NCBI GenBank assembly: GCA_023100825.1
Contig: CP095846.1
Location: 124,001-188,000 of the forward strand
Length of the DNA stretch: 64,000 nt
Origin: Nocardioidaceae bacterium SCSIO 66511
GTDB lineage: Bacteria; Actinomycetota; Actinomycetes; Propionibacteriales; Nocardioidaceae
Direction of reading: 5' to 3'
The notes under the pieces are model-generated. The model ran no database searches, was not told where the DNA came from, and worked only from the letters and a program-made list of their open reading frames with translations. Each line of letters starts with the position of its first letter. The first letter of the stretch is position 1. Positions 63,325-64,000 of the stretch are shown here, one piece after another. The translations under genes and the position numbers were made by a program.

Positions 63325-64000
63325 GTGCCAGAGCTTCCCGAAGTTGCTGCCCTGGTGGCAGACCTGCGACCTCGTCTCGAGGGGCGGGCGATCGTCAACG
63401 CGTACTTGACCGCGTTCAGTGCGCTGAAGACGTTCGACCCGCCCCTCGATGCGTTCACCGGACTCGTCGTCGACGGTGTGCACCGCCACGGCAAGTTCTT
63501 GGACATCGAGGCCGCCGGGCTCCACCTCGTCATCCACCTGTCGCGCGCGGGCTGGATCCGCTGGAAGGACGAGATGCCGGCCAAGCCGCCTCGTCCGGGA
63601 GGGCGTGCGCCACTTGCCCTGAGGGTCGTCCTCGACGACGACTCCGGATTCGACGTCACGGAGGCGGGTACGCAGAAGCGGCTTGCCGTCTATGCGGTCC
63701 GTGATCCGGCAGAGGTGCCCGGTATCGCCCGTCTCGGCCCCGATCCGCTCGATGATGCGTTCACGCGTGACGTGCTCGCACAGATCCTCACCGACGCCGG
63801 TCGCTCACAGGTCAAGGGCGTGCTGCGTACCCAATCGACGATCGCCGGTATCGGCAATGCGTACTCCGACGAGATCCTGCATGTCGCGAGGATGTCGCCG
63901 TTCAAACCCGCCAGCTCGATCGAGGGCGACGGTGTCGACGAGTTGTACGAGGCGATCGGCAGCACCCTGCGAGAGGCCATGGATCGTTCGGAGGGCGTCG
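63325..64000 (+). CDS. Fpg/Nei family DNA glycosylase (3' end missing)
   Basis: The first 225 codons of a base-excision repair glycosylase/AP lyase; it runs off the right edge. GTG at 63325 gives VPELPE, so after methionine removal the catalytic proline and glutamate (P2, E3) are at the N-terminus. HRHGKFLD supplies the conserved lysine, and QVKGVLRTQSTIAGIGNAYS is the H2TH helix region. Whether it is Fpg or Nei, and whether a zinc finger follows, cannot be seen here. Confidence 0.9.
   Translation, partial: MPELPEVAALVADLRPRLEGRAIVNAYLTAFSALKTFDPPLDAFTGLVVDGVHRHGKFLDIEAAGLHLVIHLSRAGWIRWKDEMPAKPPRPGGRAPLALRVVLDDDSGFDVTEAGTQKRLAVYAVRDPAEVPGIARLGPDPLDDAFTRDVLAQILTDAGRSQVKGVLRTQSTIAGIGNAYSDEILHVARMSPFKPASSIEGDGVDELYEAIGSTLREAMDRSEGV

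Noticed and set aside
1-64000. CRISPR arrays, tRNA or rRNA genes, insertion sequences, attachment sites
   Set aside because: I looked for regularly spaced repeats, tRNA-like cloverleafs with GTTCRA loops, transposase motifs and long terminal repeats on both strands and found none I could support.

Overview
The window is high-GC DNA with dense genes, short intergenic gaps, GTG and TTG starts, overlapping ATGA start/stop junctions, Tat and lipobox signals and several apparently leaderless genes. This fits an actinobacterium. The gene content and the very frequent CGTAC/GTACG words make a Nocardioidaceae-like member of Propionibacteriales plausible, but that is inference, not a measurement. I see no rRNA, tRNA, CRISPR array, insertion sequence or prophage. 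The only defence or stress module is an AbiE-type (type IV) toxin-antitoxin pair.

Layout. 1-8.3 kb: the start of an inositol-3-phosphate synthase-like gene, a structured intergenic stretch, two secreted zinc proteases (M28 and M4), an MMPL exporter, and a CPA2 antiporter/ClC channel operon. 8.5-10.2 kb: AbiEi antitoxin and AbiEii toxin, the toxin apparently shifted by one base just after its start. 10.3-15.4 kb: a LysR regulator, a TetR regulator with a Cmx-like efflux pump and an SDR under a shared palindromic operator, and a berberine-bridge-type flavoenzyme. 15.4-24.3 kb: two divergent transcription units around an XRE-cupin regulator. One holds an argininosuccinate lyase paralogue, a polar amino acid ABC transporter, a metal-ligand-depleted M20 protein and a small membrane protein. 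The other holds a ureohydrolase of the guanidinobutyrase/agmatinase type and a ThDP-dependent decarboxylase-like enzyme. Together they suggest catabolism of arginine or another guanidino compound.

24.4-33.7 kb: an IclR regulator divergent from a six-gene run: DapA/NAL-family aldolase or lyase, MHS symporter, HyuA and HyuB ATP-dependent ring-opening subunits, an FMN 2-hydroxyacid oxidase and a medium-chain dehydrogenase. This looks like a self-contained pathway for an unidentified lactam- or hydantoin-like compound. 33.8-36 kb: a membrane protein, a GNAT enzyme and a TIM-barrel glycosidase-like protein. 36-45.7 kb: an IclR regulator divergent from a dipeptide-type ABC importer (with fused ATPases), a NylB-like serine hydrolase, and the three enzymes that convert carnitine to glycine betaine (L-carnitine dehydrogenase, a BKACE-type cleavage enzyme, a hotdog thioesterase). 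I read this as a carnitine or acylcarnitine uptake and degradation operon.

45.7-53.3 kb: DUF2867, a DUF1707/LiaF-like protein, enoyl-CoA hydratase, a secreted endonuclease I, an MFS pump behind a MerR-type promoter, two tandem secreted beta-propeller-like proteins and a TetR regulator. 53.4-60.2 kb: an SfnB-like flavin oxidoreductase, then methylcrotonyl-CoA carboxylase beta and alpha subunits and HMG-CoA lyase (lower leucine degradation), with an AraC/VOC pair inserted. 60.3-64 kb: a sulfotransferase-like protein, EcsC family, leucyl/phenylalanyl-tRNA-protein transferase, an HU protein and the start of an Fpg/Nei DNA glycosylase.

Perfect or near-perfect long hairpins follow several genes or operons and are the likely terminators. 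Operator candidates were found beside six regulator or pump genes. All functions are from reading translated sequence by eye; no database search was run.
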